Source: Robertkochia marina (lineage in GTDB: Bacteria; Bacteroidota; Bacteroidia; Flavobacteriales; Flavobacteriaceae). Taken from it: a stretch of 64,000 bases of DNA. The translations under genes and the position numbers were made by a program. Under the pieces are notes generated by a model. It saw nothing but the letters and a program-made list of their open reading frames with translations, made no database searches and was not told the DNA's origin. Numbering within the stretch: position 1 is the first letter of the stretch; every line of letters begins with the position of its first letter. Shown here piece by piece: positions 27,979 to 36,086 of this stretch. The stretch lies in assembly GCF_004799345.1 (NCBI RefSeq), contig NZ_SSMC01000001.1, positions 434,001-498,000 of the forward strand. Reading direction: 5' to 3'.

Positions 27979-28052
27979 CACCATAGCATAAGTAGGTTAA
28001 GTTCATGGTAAGATTTGGGGCAAAAAAGGTAGATCATTGATCTGCCTTTTTT
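27979..28052 (+). ncRNA. Small-RNA-like unit 1 (diverged terminator)
   Basis: It has the invariant 43-nt head, six A, then a hairpin GGTAGATC / GATCTGCC where the other units have GGCGGATC / GATCCGCC. One pair is A-U instead of G-C and one is U-G instead of C-G, so pairing is kept. TATCTTTA ends four bases before the head. The upstream -33 region does not match the other units, and the spacer after it is unrelated to the rest. Confidence 0.75.
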
Positions 28053-28444
28053 ATTTTATACCTATTCCAAAAACAAGGATCATTCGAGCCTCTCTCAATC
28101 AATTTCCCTTTCTAAGCTATTATCCCTGACCGGCTAAAAACCTATTACCTGAAAAGCGAACCTTGTACAGGATTGAAAAGGATCAAGGCAAACCACAAAA
28201 AAGAATTGATACATAAATAAAATTCGGACCAATAAGCCAGGATCATTAAGGGTTAATACTCCACATTACTACATCAACCAATCTCTTTTAATGCACTTAT
28301 AAAAACAAGCAGAAATGAATCATGTATGCACTTCAAACCTTACAACATATTGGCCACTCCGAACCATATAAAACAACTCACCTAATTAAAGTGCTTTTCA
28401 CCCCATTACTTTTAACAGTGCTATCCTTACATATACATTTATAC

Positions 28445-28516
28445 CACCATAGCATAAGTAGGTTAAGTTCATGGTAAGATTTGGGGCAAAAAGGCGGATC
28501 AATGATCCGCCTTTTT
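28445..28516 (+). ncRNA. Small-RNA-like unit 2 (five-A type)
   Basis: Invariant head, five A, hairpin with loop AAT, then T5. The -7 box is TACATTTA and CTTTTAACAG lies 19 nt further up. Its upstream DNA is more diverged than that of units 3-8 but the promoter-like blocks are kept. Confidence 0.8.
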
Positions 28517-28627
28517 ATTTACGACACTTCTACAACACTCCCTTTAAGTCCCTGATTTACAATTCTTTAGAAAATAACCGAAAAACACTACACGACTGTA
28601 TTTCAACTAATTAACACGCCTTTTACC

Positions 28628-28669
28628 CCTTTACTTTTAACAGCAAATTCCTACCGCATACTTTTATAT
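28628..28669 (+). promoter_or_regulatory. Representative promoter of the small-RNA units (unit 3)
   Basis: CTTTTAACAG (28634-28643) is followed after about 19 nt by TACTTTTA (28659-28666), and the conserved RNA head starts at 28670. This matches the Bacteroidota promoter layout with A for the last G of TAnnTTTG. The same two blocks at the same spacing precede units 2 to 8; unit 1 keeps only the -7 block. The predicted start of transcription coincides with the start of perfect conservation. Confidence 0.6.
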
Positions 28670-28742
28670 CACCATAGCATAAGTAGGTTAAGTTCATGGT
28701 AAGATTTGGGGCAAAAAAGGCGGATCATTGATCCGCCTTTTT
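28670..28742 (+). ncRNA. Small-RNA-like unit 3 (six-A type)
   Basis: Invariant head, six A, hairpin GGCGGATC / GATCCGCC with loop ATT, then T5. TACTTTTA sits four bases upstream. Confidence 0.8.
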
Positions 28743-28895
28743 ATTTACGACAGTTCTACAACCCTCCCCTTAAATCACTGATTTATAATTCTTTGATATT
28801 TACCAGGAAAGGTCTACATAACTGAATTTCAACTAATTAAAGCGCTCTTTAACCCTTTACTTTTAACAGCAAATTCCTACCATATACTTTTATAT

Positions 28896-28968
28896 CACCA
28901 TAGCATAAGTAGGTTAAGTTCATGGTAAGATTTGGGGCAAAAAAGGCGGATCATTGATCCGCCTTTTT
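28896..28968 (+). ncRNA. Small-RNA-like unit 4 (six-A type)
   Basis: Invariant head, six A, loop ATT, T5. The 153-bp spacer after it is identical to the spacer after unit 5, a sign of recent duplication. Confidence 0.8.
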
Positions 28969-29121
28969 ATTTACGACAGGACTACAATATAAATCTTAAA
29001 TGACTGATTTACTATTCTTTAGCATTTAACAGAAAAGCACTACACGACTGTATTTCAACTAATTAAAGCGCTCTTTAACCCTTTACTTTTAACAGCAAAT
29101 TCCTACCATATACTTTTATAT

Positions 29122-29193
29122 CACCATAGCATAAGTAGGTTAAGTTCATGGTAAGATTTGGGGCAAAAAGGCGGATCAATGATCCGCCTTTTT
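29122..29193 (+). ncRNA. Small-RNA-like unit 5 (five-A type)
   Basis: Invariant head, five A, loop AAT, T5, with the same promoter-like blocks upstream as unit 6. Confidence 0.8.
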
Positions 29194-29346
29194 ATTTACG
29201 ACAGGACTACAATATAAATCTTAAATGACTGATTTACTATTCTTTAGCATTTAACAGAAAAGCACTACACGACTGTATTTCAACTAATTAAAGCGCTCTT
29301 TAACCCTTTACTTTTAACAGCAAATTCCTACCATATACTTTTATAT

Positions 29347-29418
29347 CACCATAGCATAAGTAGGTTAAGTTCATGGTAAGATTTGGGGCAAAAAGGCGGA
29401 TCAATGATCCGCCTTTTT
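29347..29418 (+). ncRNA. Small-RNA-like unit 6 (five-A type)
   Basis: Invariant head, five A, loop AAT, T5. It is identical to unit 5 over the unit and over the DNA upstream. Confidence 0.8.
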
Positions 29419-29571
29419 ATTTACGACACTTTTACAACCTCTCCCTTAAATCACTGATTTACAATTCTTTAGATGATAACAGAAAAACACTACACGACTG
29501 TATTTCAACTAATTAAACCGCTTTTCAACCCTTTACTTTTAACAGCAAATTCCTACCGCATACTTTTATAT

Positions 29572-29644
29572 CACCATAGCATAAGTAGGTTAAGTTCATG
29601 GTAAGATTTGGGGCAAAAAAGGCGGATCACTGATCCGCCTTTTT
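29572..29644 (+). ncRNA. Small-RNA-like unit 7 (six-A type, ACT loop)
   Basis: Invariant head, six A, hairpin with the unique loop ACT, T5. Only the loop differs from units 3, 4 and 8. Confidence 0.8.
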
Positions 29645-29797
29645 ATTTACGACAAGACTACACTTATGGCTTCAATTAACTGCTTTACAAATCTTCAGCG
29701 AATAGCAGAAATTAATTACACCGCTGTATTTCAACTAATTAAAGTGTTTTTCAACCCTATACTTTCAACAGCAAATTCCTACCACATACTTTTATAT

Positions 29798-29871
29798 CAC
29801 CATAGCATAAGTAGGTTAAGTTCATGGTAAGATTTGGGGCAAAAAAGGCGGATCATTGATCCGCCTTTTTT
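29798..29871 (+). ncRNA. Small-RNA-like unit 8 (six-A type)
   Basis: Invariant head, six A, loop ATT, T6. It ends 22 bp from the stop of the minus-strand Gfo/Idh gene. Because the A run reads as T on the other strand, its hairpin can also end that gene's transcript. Confidence 0.8.
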
Positions 29872-29893
29872 ATTTTTCTATATCTTAACTTCA

Positions 29894-31312
29894 TTACGTA
29901 AGTGATGTACCCAACTTCCATCCATCCCGATAAGAACCATGAACCCACTCATTGGCCTTTTCGAAATTTACAACCCGCATAGCTTCTCCATCCCATATCA
30001 ACTTTTTACGACCGGGATAGGTATAGTAGTCTCTATTTTTCCCTTCTTCCAAAACCTTATACTGAAATGATCTTATTGCCAGGTTCCCCATAAGAACAGC
30101 CTCAGTAAGCTTACCTCCATAAGAGAAAGGAGATGAGGTATCTCCTCCTTTCAGGATCCCATTAATCCAATTTCGTGCATGATCTTCTTTTTGTCTTTTT
30201 ATATAGCGTTTAGGGAAATCACCCACGCTGTTTTGATAGGCCTTCAGTATCCGCGGATTTCGAGAATAGGTATCACTCACGGCCACCCCCTTCTCACCGT
30301 AAAAGATGCTTCCCCCTGCAGGGTCACCAATGGTTTCTTCAGGAGATAATAATTCGGGTATCTCAGGCAAAATACCCCCATCGTACCAATTAACTTCCAC
30401 CTCACCATGCATCTCTGATCTGAATTTCAACCGGACCACGGAAGATGGAGGACAACCATCTGTACGAGGCGATTCTACGAAATCGCCTGACCAAACTGTT
30501 GTACAGCTGGCTTCTGCTTCTAACGGATATCCTAACCCGAGTGACTTAAAGGGGGATTCCAGAATATGGCATCCCATATCACCGAGAGCCCCGGTACCAA
30601 AATCCCACCAGCCTCTCCATCTAAAAGGAAGATAAGCCCTGTTATAGGGTCTCATAGCTGCAGGACCAAGCCATTGGTCCCAGTTAAGAGATTCCGGAAT
30701 TTCCTGCTTTTCAACATCCAAACCAAGGCCTTGGGGCCATACCGGACGATTTGTCCAGCAATCTACCCGGTTCACCTTACCCAGAACCCCGCTTTCCATC
30801 CATTCTGTAAGGGTACGTATCCCATCTCCGGAACTTCCCTGGTTCCCCATCTGAGTTACAAGATTCTTTTCGGCTGCAATTTCCTGCATAAGCCTGGCTT
30901 CCCTGATATTGTGGGTCAAAGGCTTTTCTACATAGGCATGTTTACCCTCCATCATAAAAGGAATTGCTATAGAAGCATGGGTATGATCTGGGGTAGCCAC
31001 CATGATCCCATCGATCTCATTAAGGTGATTATCATAGACCGCTCTAAAATTGCTGTACCGTTTTGATTCCGGAAAATTTGCATAGGTATCAGCTGCCCTG
31101 ACATCATCCACATCACAAAGTGCTACAAACTTCACTCTTTTGGTATCATCAAGAGCACTGATAACATTCGAACCACGACCACCAACACCGAAAGCAGCCA
31201 GATAAACCGTATCACTGGGGGGAACATGCTTACCACCCAACACATGGGCAGGAACAATATATAAACCGGCCGCACCGGTACTAACATTCTTTACAAAGGA
31301 TCTTCTATTCAT
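29894..31312 (-). CDS. Tat-exported Gfo/Idh/MocA family oxidoreductase
   Basis: The 472-residue protein starts with a twin-arginine signal (NRRSFVKNVSTGAAGLYIVP). It continues with a Rossmann segment (AAFGVGGRGSNVISAL, about residues 34-49), CDVDD, ATPDHTHASIA and the catalytic EKPLTHN. The C-terminal half has WRGWWDFGTGALGDMGCHILE. This is the large, exported Gfo/Idh type common in Bacteroidota and Planctomycetota, which bind their cofactor before export and act on sugars in the periplasm. It stands alone, divergent from the radical SAM gene. A link to the keto-glycoside operon at 10-18 kb is possible but unproven. Confidence 0.9.
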   Translation of the reverse strand: MNRRSFVKNVSTGAAGLYIVPAHVLGGKHVPPSDTVYLAAFGVGGRGSNVISALDDTKRVKFVALCDVDDVRAADTYANFPESKRYSNFRAVYDNHLNEIDGIMVATPDHTHASIAIPFMMEGKHAYVEKPLTHNIREARLMQEIAAEKNLVTQMGNQGSSGDGIRTLTEWMESGVLGKVNRVDCWTNRPVWPQGLGLDVEKQEIPESLNWDQWLGPAAMRPYNRAYLPFRWRGWWDFGTGALGDMGCHILESPFKSLGLGYPLEAEASCTTVWSGDFVESPRTDGCPPSSVVRLKFRSEMHGEVEVNWYDGGILPEIPELLSPEETIGDPAGGSIFYGEKGVAVSDTYSRNPRILKAYQNSVGDFPKRYIKRQKEDHARNWINGILKGGDTSSPFSYGGKLTEAVLMGNLAIRSFQYKVLEEGKNRDYYTYPGRKKLIWDGEAMRVVNFEKANEWVHGSYRDGWKLGTSLT

Positions 31313-31400
31313 ATTTGAAACTGAGAAAATTAAATACAGAAAAAAGGTACAAGAAAATTTACAGCTTCACAATAAATCTTAATATTTAGGAATTTTTCCT

Positions 31401-31408
31401 TATTTTTG
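31401..31408 (+). promoter_or_regulatory. -7 element very close to the radical SAM start codon
   Basis: TATTTTTG, a perfect TAnnTTTG box, ends four bases before the ATG at 31413. If used, the mRNA would begin at or next to the start codon, with essentially no leader. Confidence 0.5.
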
Positions 31409-31412
31409 GATT

Positions 31413-32510
31413 ATGTCCAAGAGCGTTATAAATACACATGGTCGGGGAGCCCGGATCAACCACCCCAACAAATTCGAGAAACACCACCAGGAGTGGGATG
31501 AGAACTACCTTGAATATTGCAGAAAGGAAGGGGAGAGTGCCGAAGAAAACAAAACCAGGTATTTATTTACCGACCCAAAATCTATTGTTAACAAGGTAAC
31601 CAGCCCTGATGTAGGCATGTCCTGGTCAATGAACCCCTATCAGGGCTGTGAGCACGGATGCATTTACTGCTATGCCCGTAACACACATGAATATTGGGGA
31701 CTTAATGCAGGATTGGATTTTGAGCGAACCGTTTTAGTAAAACGCAGTGCACCCGATCTGCTTGAAAAAAAATTACGCTCCCGGAATTGGGAGGCTGAGA
31801 CGATAGTTCTTTCCGGAAATACCGATTGTTATCAACCTGCTGAAAAGAAATTTCAGATCACCAAAAAGTGCCTGGAGGTATTTTTAAAATACCAGCATCC
31901 GGTGAGCATCATTACCAAGAACGGGCTGATACTCCGGGACTTGAAAATACTTGCCGCCCTACATGAATATCGACTGACAGGGGTGCACATATCAATTACC
32001 ACTCTTGAAGAGAAAACCCGAAGACTTTTAGAACCCAGAACGGCTTCCATAAAAAAACGCCTTCAAACCGTTACGGCCCTCCGCAAAGAGGGTATTCCGG
32101 TAAATGTCATGGTAGCTCCGATTATCCCCGGCCTCAACAGTCATGAGATCCTGCCCATTGCCGAAGCAGCCAGAGATGCCGGCGCCAACAGTATTGGCTA
32201 CACCGTTGTTCGTTTAAACGGGGCAGTAGGACCCATCTTTACAGATTGGGTTCAAAAAACACTTCCTGACCGCGCACAAAAGATCATCTCTCAGATCAAA
32301 GAATGCCATGGAGGACAACTTAACGATTCAAGATATGGCGTTAGAAACAAAGGGGAGGGTGTTATCGCGTCACAGATTCAGCATTTAATACGGGTAGCAA
32401 AGAATAAATATTTTAATGATGCCCAATCTTTCCAATTAAATACCGCCCTTTACGAAGGGAGAAAAAAACATCTGCTGCGCAACGAAGGAGATCAACTCAC
32501 CCTGTTTTAA
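31413..32510 (+). CDS. PA0069-type radical SAM protein
   Basis: The 365-residue protein has the radical SAM cluster motif CEHGCIYCYAR (about residues 79-89; Cys-x3-Cys-x2-Cys), preceded by SWSMNPYQG. It also has NTDCYQPAEK and ITKNGLILRDL, typical of the SplB-like PA0069 group. These enzymes make a 5'-deoxyadenosyl radical; the substrate of this group is unknown. The N-terminal GRGARINHPNKFE matches the family start, so the ATG at 31413 is likely right despite the missing leader. Confidence 0.88.
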   Translation: MSKSVINTHGRGARINHPNKFEKHHQEWDENYLEYCRKEGESAEENKTRYLFTDPKSIVNKVTSPDVGMSWSMNPYQGCEHGCIYCYARNTHEYWGLNAGLDFERTVLVKRSAPDLLEKKLRSRNWEAETIVLSGNTDCYQPAEKKFQITKKCLEVFLKYQHPVSIITKNGLILRDLKILAALHEYRLTGVHISITTLEEKTRRLLEPRTASIKKRLQTVTALRKEGIPVNVMVAPIIPGLNSHEILPIAEAARDAGANSIGYTVVRLNGAVGPIFTDWVQKTLPDRAQKIISQIKECHGGQLNDSRYGVRNKGEGVIASQIQHLIRVAKNKYFNDAQSFQLNTALYEGRKKHLLRNEGDQLTLF

Positions 32511-32543
32511 AAAAAAGAGCCTACAGAAAACCTGCAGACTCTT
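32511..32543. terminator. Weak hairpin between convergent radical SAM and RND genes
   Basis: AAGAG / CTCTT plus a mismatched CTACAG / CTGCAG stem around an AAAAC loop follows the stop. There is no long T run, so termination is only suggested. Confidence 0.35.
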
Positions 32544-32566
32544 CAACATTAAATTAAAAACAAACC

Positions 32567-35500
32567 TTAAGCCAGTATAATTTCTTCTTCCTCTTTTTTC
32601 TCTTCTTCTACAACCGAATTATTCCTTTTCCGGAACAACCAAATTTTTAATCTGTAGGAGAGATAAAATAGTGCCGGAACAATTATCAATGTTAAAAACG
32701 TGGCTATGATCAGACCAAAGATCACTGTCCAGGCAAGTGGCCCCCAGAAGACCACATTATCTCCCCCGACATAAATTTTTGGATCGAACTCCGAAAACAG
32801 GCTAAAGAAATCAATATTTAATCCTATTGCCAACGGGATCAGCCCGAGAATGGTAGTAATCGCTGTGAGGATAACCGGTCGTAATCTTGCACGCCCACCT
32901 TCCATAATGGCATCTTTCAGATCGTTTACGGGGAGGTAAGCCCCTTCATCAAGGCCTAATTTCAACTTCCTTCTATCGATCAGTATCTGGGTATAATCAA
33001 GTAATACCACCCCATTATTCACCACGATCCCGGCAAGGGAAATAATACCCATCATGGTCATCATGATAACGAAGGGCCAACCGGTGATCATTAATCCACC
33101 GAACACCCCAACGAAGCTCAGGAAGATAGCCAGCATAATGATGGTAGGTTTTGAGATGGAACTGAATTGGAAGACCAGCAGAAACATAATAAGACCGAGA
33201 CCTGCAAAGAAAGCTCCCATAAGGAACTGCATCTGCTTATTCTGTTCTTCAAGCTGTCCGGTATAATCGATCTCCACACCTTGCGGCACCTGGTAATTTT
33301 TCATCTCCTTACGGATCTTGCTCACTACTGCCTGTGCATCGGTGTATCCCGGGGCCAGACCTGAGTATACGGTTACCACCCGTTTTTGATCTTTGTGCTT
33401 GATAGCGCTGAAAGAAGAGGTGTTTTTCTGCCTGGCAACAGCCGACACAGGGATCTCCTTGATCTGTCCGTTCGAAGGATCTCTGAAAATAATGTTCTGA
33501 TTAAAAAGTGCACTTTGGTCATACCTCAGATCCTCATTAAATCGCACATAAATATCATAATCTTCCCCTTCTTCTTTGTAAATACCTGCTTTCTCACCAA
33601 ACAGGGAACGACGCAACTGATTACCAACCTGCCCGACAGAGACTCCAAGCTCTCCCGCTTTTTTGCGGTCTACCTCTACCTGCATTGATGGTTTCCCTTT
33701 ATTTACATCGATCTTAAGCTCTTCGATTCCGGCAATATTTCGGGTATTAAGGTATCTCAACATTCCTTCAGCTGTCTGAATGAGTTCATCATAATCTTCT
33801 CCGGACAACTCCAGGTTGATCGGATATCCTGCCGGTGGACCTACAGCATCTTTCTCAACAGAGATGGCTACACCCGGGTAGATCCCTTTCAGGGCTTCCT
33901 GAACACGGGCACGAAGTTTTTCACTATCCCTGCCCTGGCGATACTTATATTCTCTCATGGTAGCGGTGATCTTGGCCTTGTGAGGCATTTCTGCAGCAGA
34001 ACCTCCATCGGTCATAGGATTCCCTGCCCCTTCACCCACCTGGGAAATAGCACTCTCGGTAAGAAAATTATAATCGCCCTCAGTATAGTCCTCATCATTT
34101 ATGATCGCGTATACCCTTTCCTCTATTTCTTTGGTGATCTTATTCGTTTTTTCAATATCGGTACCCTGAGGATACTCAATGTATACGATGATCTGATTAG
34201 GAGTATTATCAGGAAAGAACTCCACCTTGGTTCTGCCGCTTTGAAGGGAAGCACCGAACATCATAAACACCAGGATAAGCATCCCAAAAATACCCGCCAC
34301 AAACATCACGGGCTTCCAACCGCTGAGAGCAAACCTAAGGGTTCGCTGGTACATGGATTCCATAGCAGTAAGCACCCTGCGCTGAAACCAATTCGCCCAG
34401 CCTTTGAGAGCATATCGATAAATCCAGAACATGATGGCTGTAAAGATCATAAGACTTCCCAGGCCTCTTACCGGGCCGCCCACCAACATGATCAATATAC
34501 CGGGCACTCCCAATAATAAGCTTAACCTGATAAGTTGTTTTCTGGTCAATACCTTTTCCCCGGTCTCCATGAACTGAGACACCAGCATGGAATTCATAAA
34601 GATGGCCACGAAAAGAGAGGAACCGAGAACTACAGATAGAGTAATGGGGAAGAATTTCATAAACTCTCCCATTACCCCGGGCCACATTCCCAGAGGCACA
34701 AAGGCCGCTACGGTGGTCGCTGTTGAAATGATGATCGGGAAGGCGATCTCTCCGATCCCTTTCTTGGCAGCCTCCAGCCTGGACAAGCCTTCTTCATCCA
34801 TCAATCGATATACATTTTCTACAACCACAATACCGTTATCAACCAGCATTCCCAGTCCCATGATCAGTCCGAACAGGATCATGGTATTCAGGGTATACCC
34901 TAATCCCTGAAGGATCATAAAGCTCATGAACATCGACATTGGAATGGCAAATCCTACGAAGAGTGCATTTCGAAAACCAAGGAAGAACATGAGCACCCCA
35001 ACCACAAGAATCACCCCGAAAATGATATTATTTACCAGGTCGTCTACCTGGTTCAAGGTTTTCTGAGACTGATCATTTGCCAGAGACACTTCCAGGTCTC
35101 TGGGGTAGTAATCTGCAACGGCCTTTTCAATGATCACATTGATCTTATCGGCCGCTTCGATCATATTTTTTCCCGCCCGCTTTTTAACATCGAGCATCAC
35201 CACGTTTTTACCCATTTCACGGGCGTAGGTGGTTTTATCTTCTTCCTTAAAGGTAACCCGGGCAATATCTCTGAGGTAAACAGCCCCATTTTCAGATTTG
35301 ACCACAAAGTTTTGCAGCTCTGATGGGCGCTCGATCTCTCCTAATATCCTGATGGTTCTTCGCTGATCACTTTTAACCAGGTTCCCTGCAGACATGGTAA
35401 CGTTCCCGTTTCTGATGGCATTAAGCACATCATCAAAGCTCACCTTGGCAGCCATCATTTTATAGATATCTACGGCTACCTCAACCTCCTTCTCCTGGGC

Positions 35501-36079
35501 ACCCCGAATATCGGCCTGCTTAATTTCAGGAAGATCTTCTACCTTGTCCTGAAGGTATTCTGCAAATTCCTTCAGCTTATCAACAGGATAATTCCCCTTG
35601 AGGTTAATGTTCAGAATTGGTATCTCCTCAGAAAGATTCAGATCAAAGACATTCGGTTCTACCTTGGCTCCATTAAACACGGGCCAGTCTTCACCGGCAG
35701 TTTTAGAGTCGACCTTATCTTTTACCTTTTGCTTGGCATTCTCTACCGTAATATTCTCATCAAACTCTACCGTTATGATCGCGTAGTCTTCCTGAGAAGT
35801 GGAGAGGATCTCCACTACATTGCTCACATTTTTCAGCTCGTCTTCCAGCGGATCGGTAATAAGTCGCTCAATATCTTCGGAGGTATTTCCGGGATACATG
35901 GTACTTATATAGATCTTGGTTTCTTTTACCTCCGGGAAGTTCTCCCGTGGCATGCCAAAGTAGGCCGACAAGCCCAGTACAAAAAAGAGGCCGATCAGAA
36001 CATAGATAGTAGTCTTGTTTTCAATGGCCCATGTGGAGAGTACAAACTCCTTATCGGCATTCTTCTTGATCTTGCTCAT
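32567..36079 (-). CDS. RND efflux transporter, inner-membrane permease
   Basis: The 1170-residue protein has the RND layout: an N-terminal membrane helix, a large periplasmic loop, a helix bundle, a second loop and a second bundle. The helix-4 segment LIMGLGMLVDNGIVVVENVYRL carries the proton-relay aspartate. The second half repeats it as LAGIVVNNGVVLLDY. Such pumps use the proton gradient to expel drugs, lipids or metals. The charged C-terminal tail (EEEKKEEEE) is unremarkable. It is last in the tetR-tolC-adaptor-pump operon. The substrate cannot be read from the sequence. Confidence 0.93.
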   Translation of the reverse strand: MSKIKKNADKEFVLSTWAIENKTTIYVLIGLFFVLGLSAYFGMPRENFPEVKETKIYISTMYPGNTSEDIERLITDPLEDELKNVSNVVEILSTSQEDYAIITVEFDENITVENAKQKVKDKVDSKTAGEDWPVFNGAKVEPNVFDLNLSEEIPILNINLKGNYPVDKLKEFAEYLQDKVEDLPEIKQADIRGAQEKEVEVAVDIYKMMAAKVSFDDVLNAIRNGNVTMSAGNLVKSDQRRTIRILGEIERPSELQNFVVKSENGAVYLRDIARVTFKEEDKTTYAREMGKNVVMLDVKKRAGKNMIEAADKINVIIEKAVADYYPRDLEVSLANDQSQKTLNQVDDLVNNIIFGVILVVGVLMFFLGFRNALFVGFAIPMSMFMSFMILQGLGYTLNTMILFGLIMGLGMLVDNGIVVVENVYRLMDEEGLSRLEAAKKGIGEIAFPIIISTATTVAAFVPLGMWPGVMGEFMKFFPITLSVVLGSSLFVAIFMNSMLVSQFMETGEKVLTRKQLIRLSLLLGVPGILIMLVGGPVRGLGSLMIFTAIMFWIYRYALKGWANWFQRRVLTAMESMYQRTLRFALSGWKPVMFVAGIFGMLILVFMMFGASLQSGRTKVEFFPDNTPNQIIVYIEYPQGTDIEKTNKITKEIEERVYAIINDEDYTEGDYNFLTESAISQVGEGAGNPMTDGGSAAEMPHKAKITATMREYKYRQGRDSEKLRARVQEALKGIYPGVAISVEKDAVGPPAGYPINLELSGEDYDELIQTAEGMLRYLNTRNIAGIEELKIDVNKGKPSMQVEVDRKKAGELGVSVGQVGNQLRRSLFGEKAGIYKEEGEDYDIYVRFNEDLRYDQSALFNQNIIFRDPSNGQIKEIPVSAVARQKNTSSFSAIKHKDQKRVVTVYSGLAPGYTDAQAVVSKIRKEMKNYQVPQGVEIDYTGQLEEQNKQMQFLMGAFFAGLGLIMFLLVFQFSSISKPTIIMLAIFLSFVGVFGGLMITGWPFVIMMTMMGIISLAGIVVNNGVVLLDYTQILIDRRKLKLGLDEGAYLPVNDLKDAIMEGGRARLRPVILTAITTILGLIPLAIGLNIDFFSLFSEFDPKIYVGGDNVVFWGPLAWTVIFGLIIATFLTLIIVPALFYLSYRLKIWLFRKRNNSVVEEEKKEEEEIILA

Positions 36080-36086
36080 TTTTCCT

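Larger units (their letters stand above)
27979..29871 (+). repeat. Tandem array of eight small-RNA-like units
   Basis: Between the PurF-like stop and the next gene, 2,016 bp have no plausible protein gene but hold eight copies of one unit. The first 43 nt of each are identical in all eight. A GGCGGATC-type terminator hairpin follows. Unit starts are 27979, 28445, 28670, 28896, 29122, 29347, 29572 and 29798, so the period is 225-226 bp except for a first gap of 466 bp. About 70 bp before units 3-8 is also conserved and includes CTTTTAACAG and TAnnTTTA at promoter spacing. The inter-unit DNA otherwise drifts, so selection appears to act on the unit. An ATCGGAT/ATCCGAT inverted pair (27913-27939) precedes the array. 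Confidence 0.9.

Noticed and set aside
28002-28040. An 11-codon reading frame in the array units (MVRFGAKKADH, with V for A in unit 1)
   Set aside because: It is open only in the six-A units. Units 2, 5 and 6 have one A fewer, which shifts the frame and removes the stop. The ATG also lies in the stem of the predicted hairpin.
27979-29871. CRISPR array or integron attC sites
   Set aside because: The conserved block is over 70 bp and spacers are about 150 bp and largely similar to one another. No cas genes or integrase are nearby and no cassettes lie between units.
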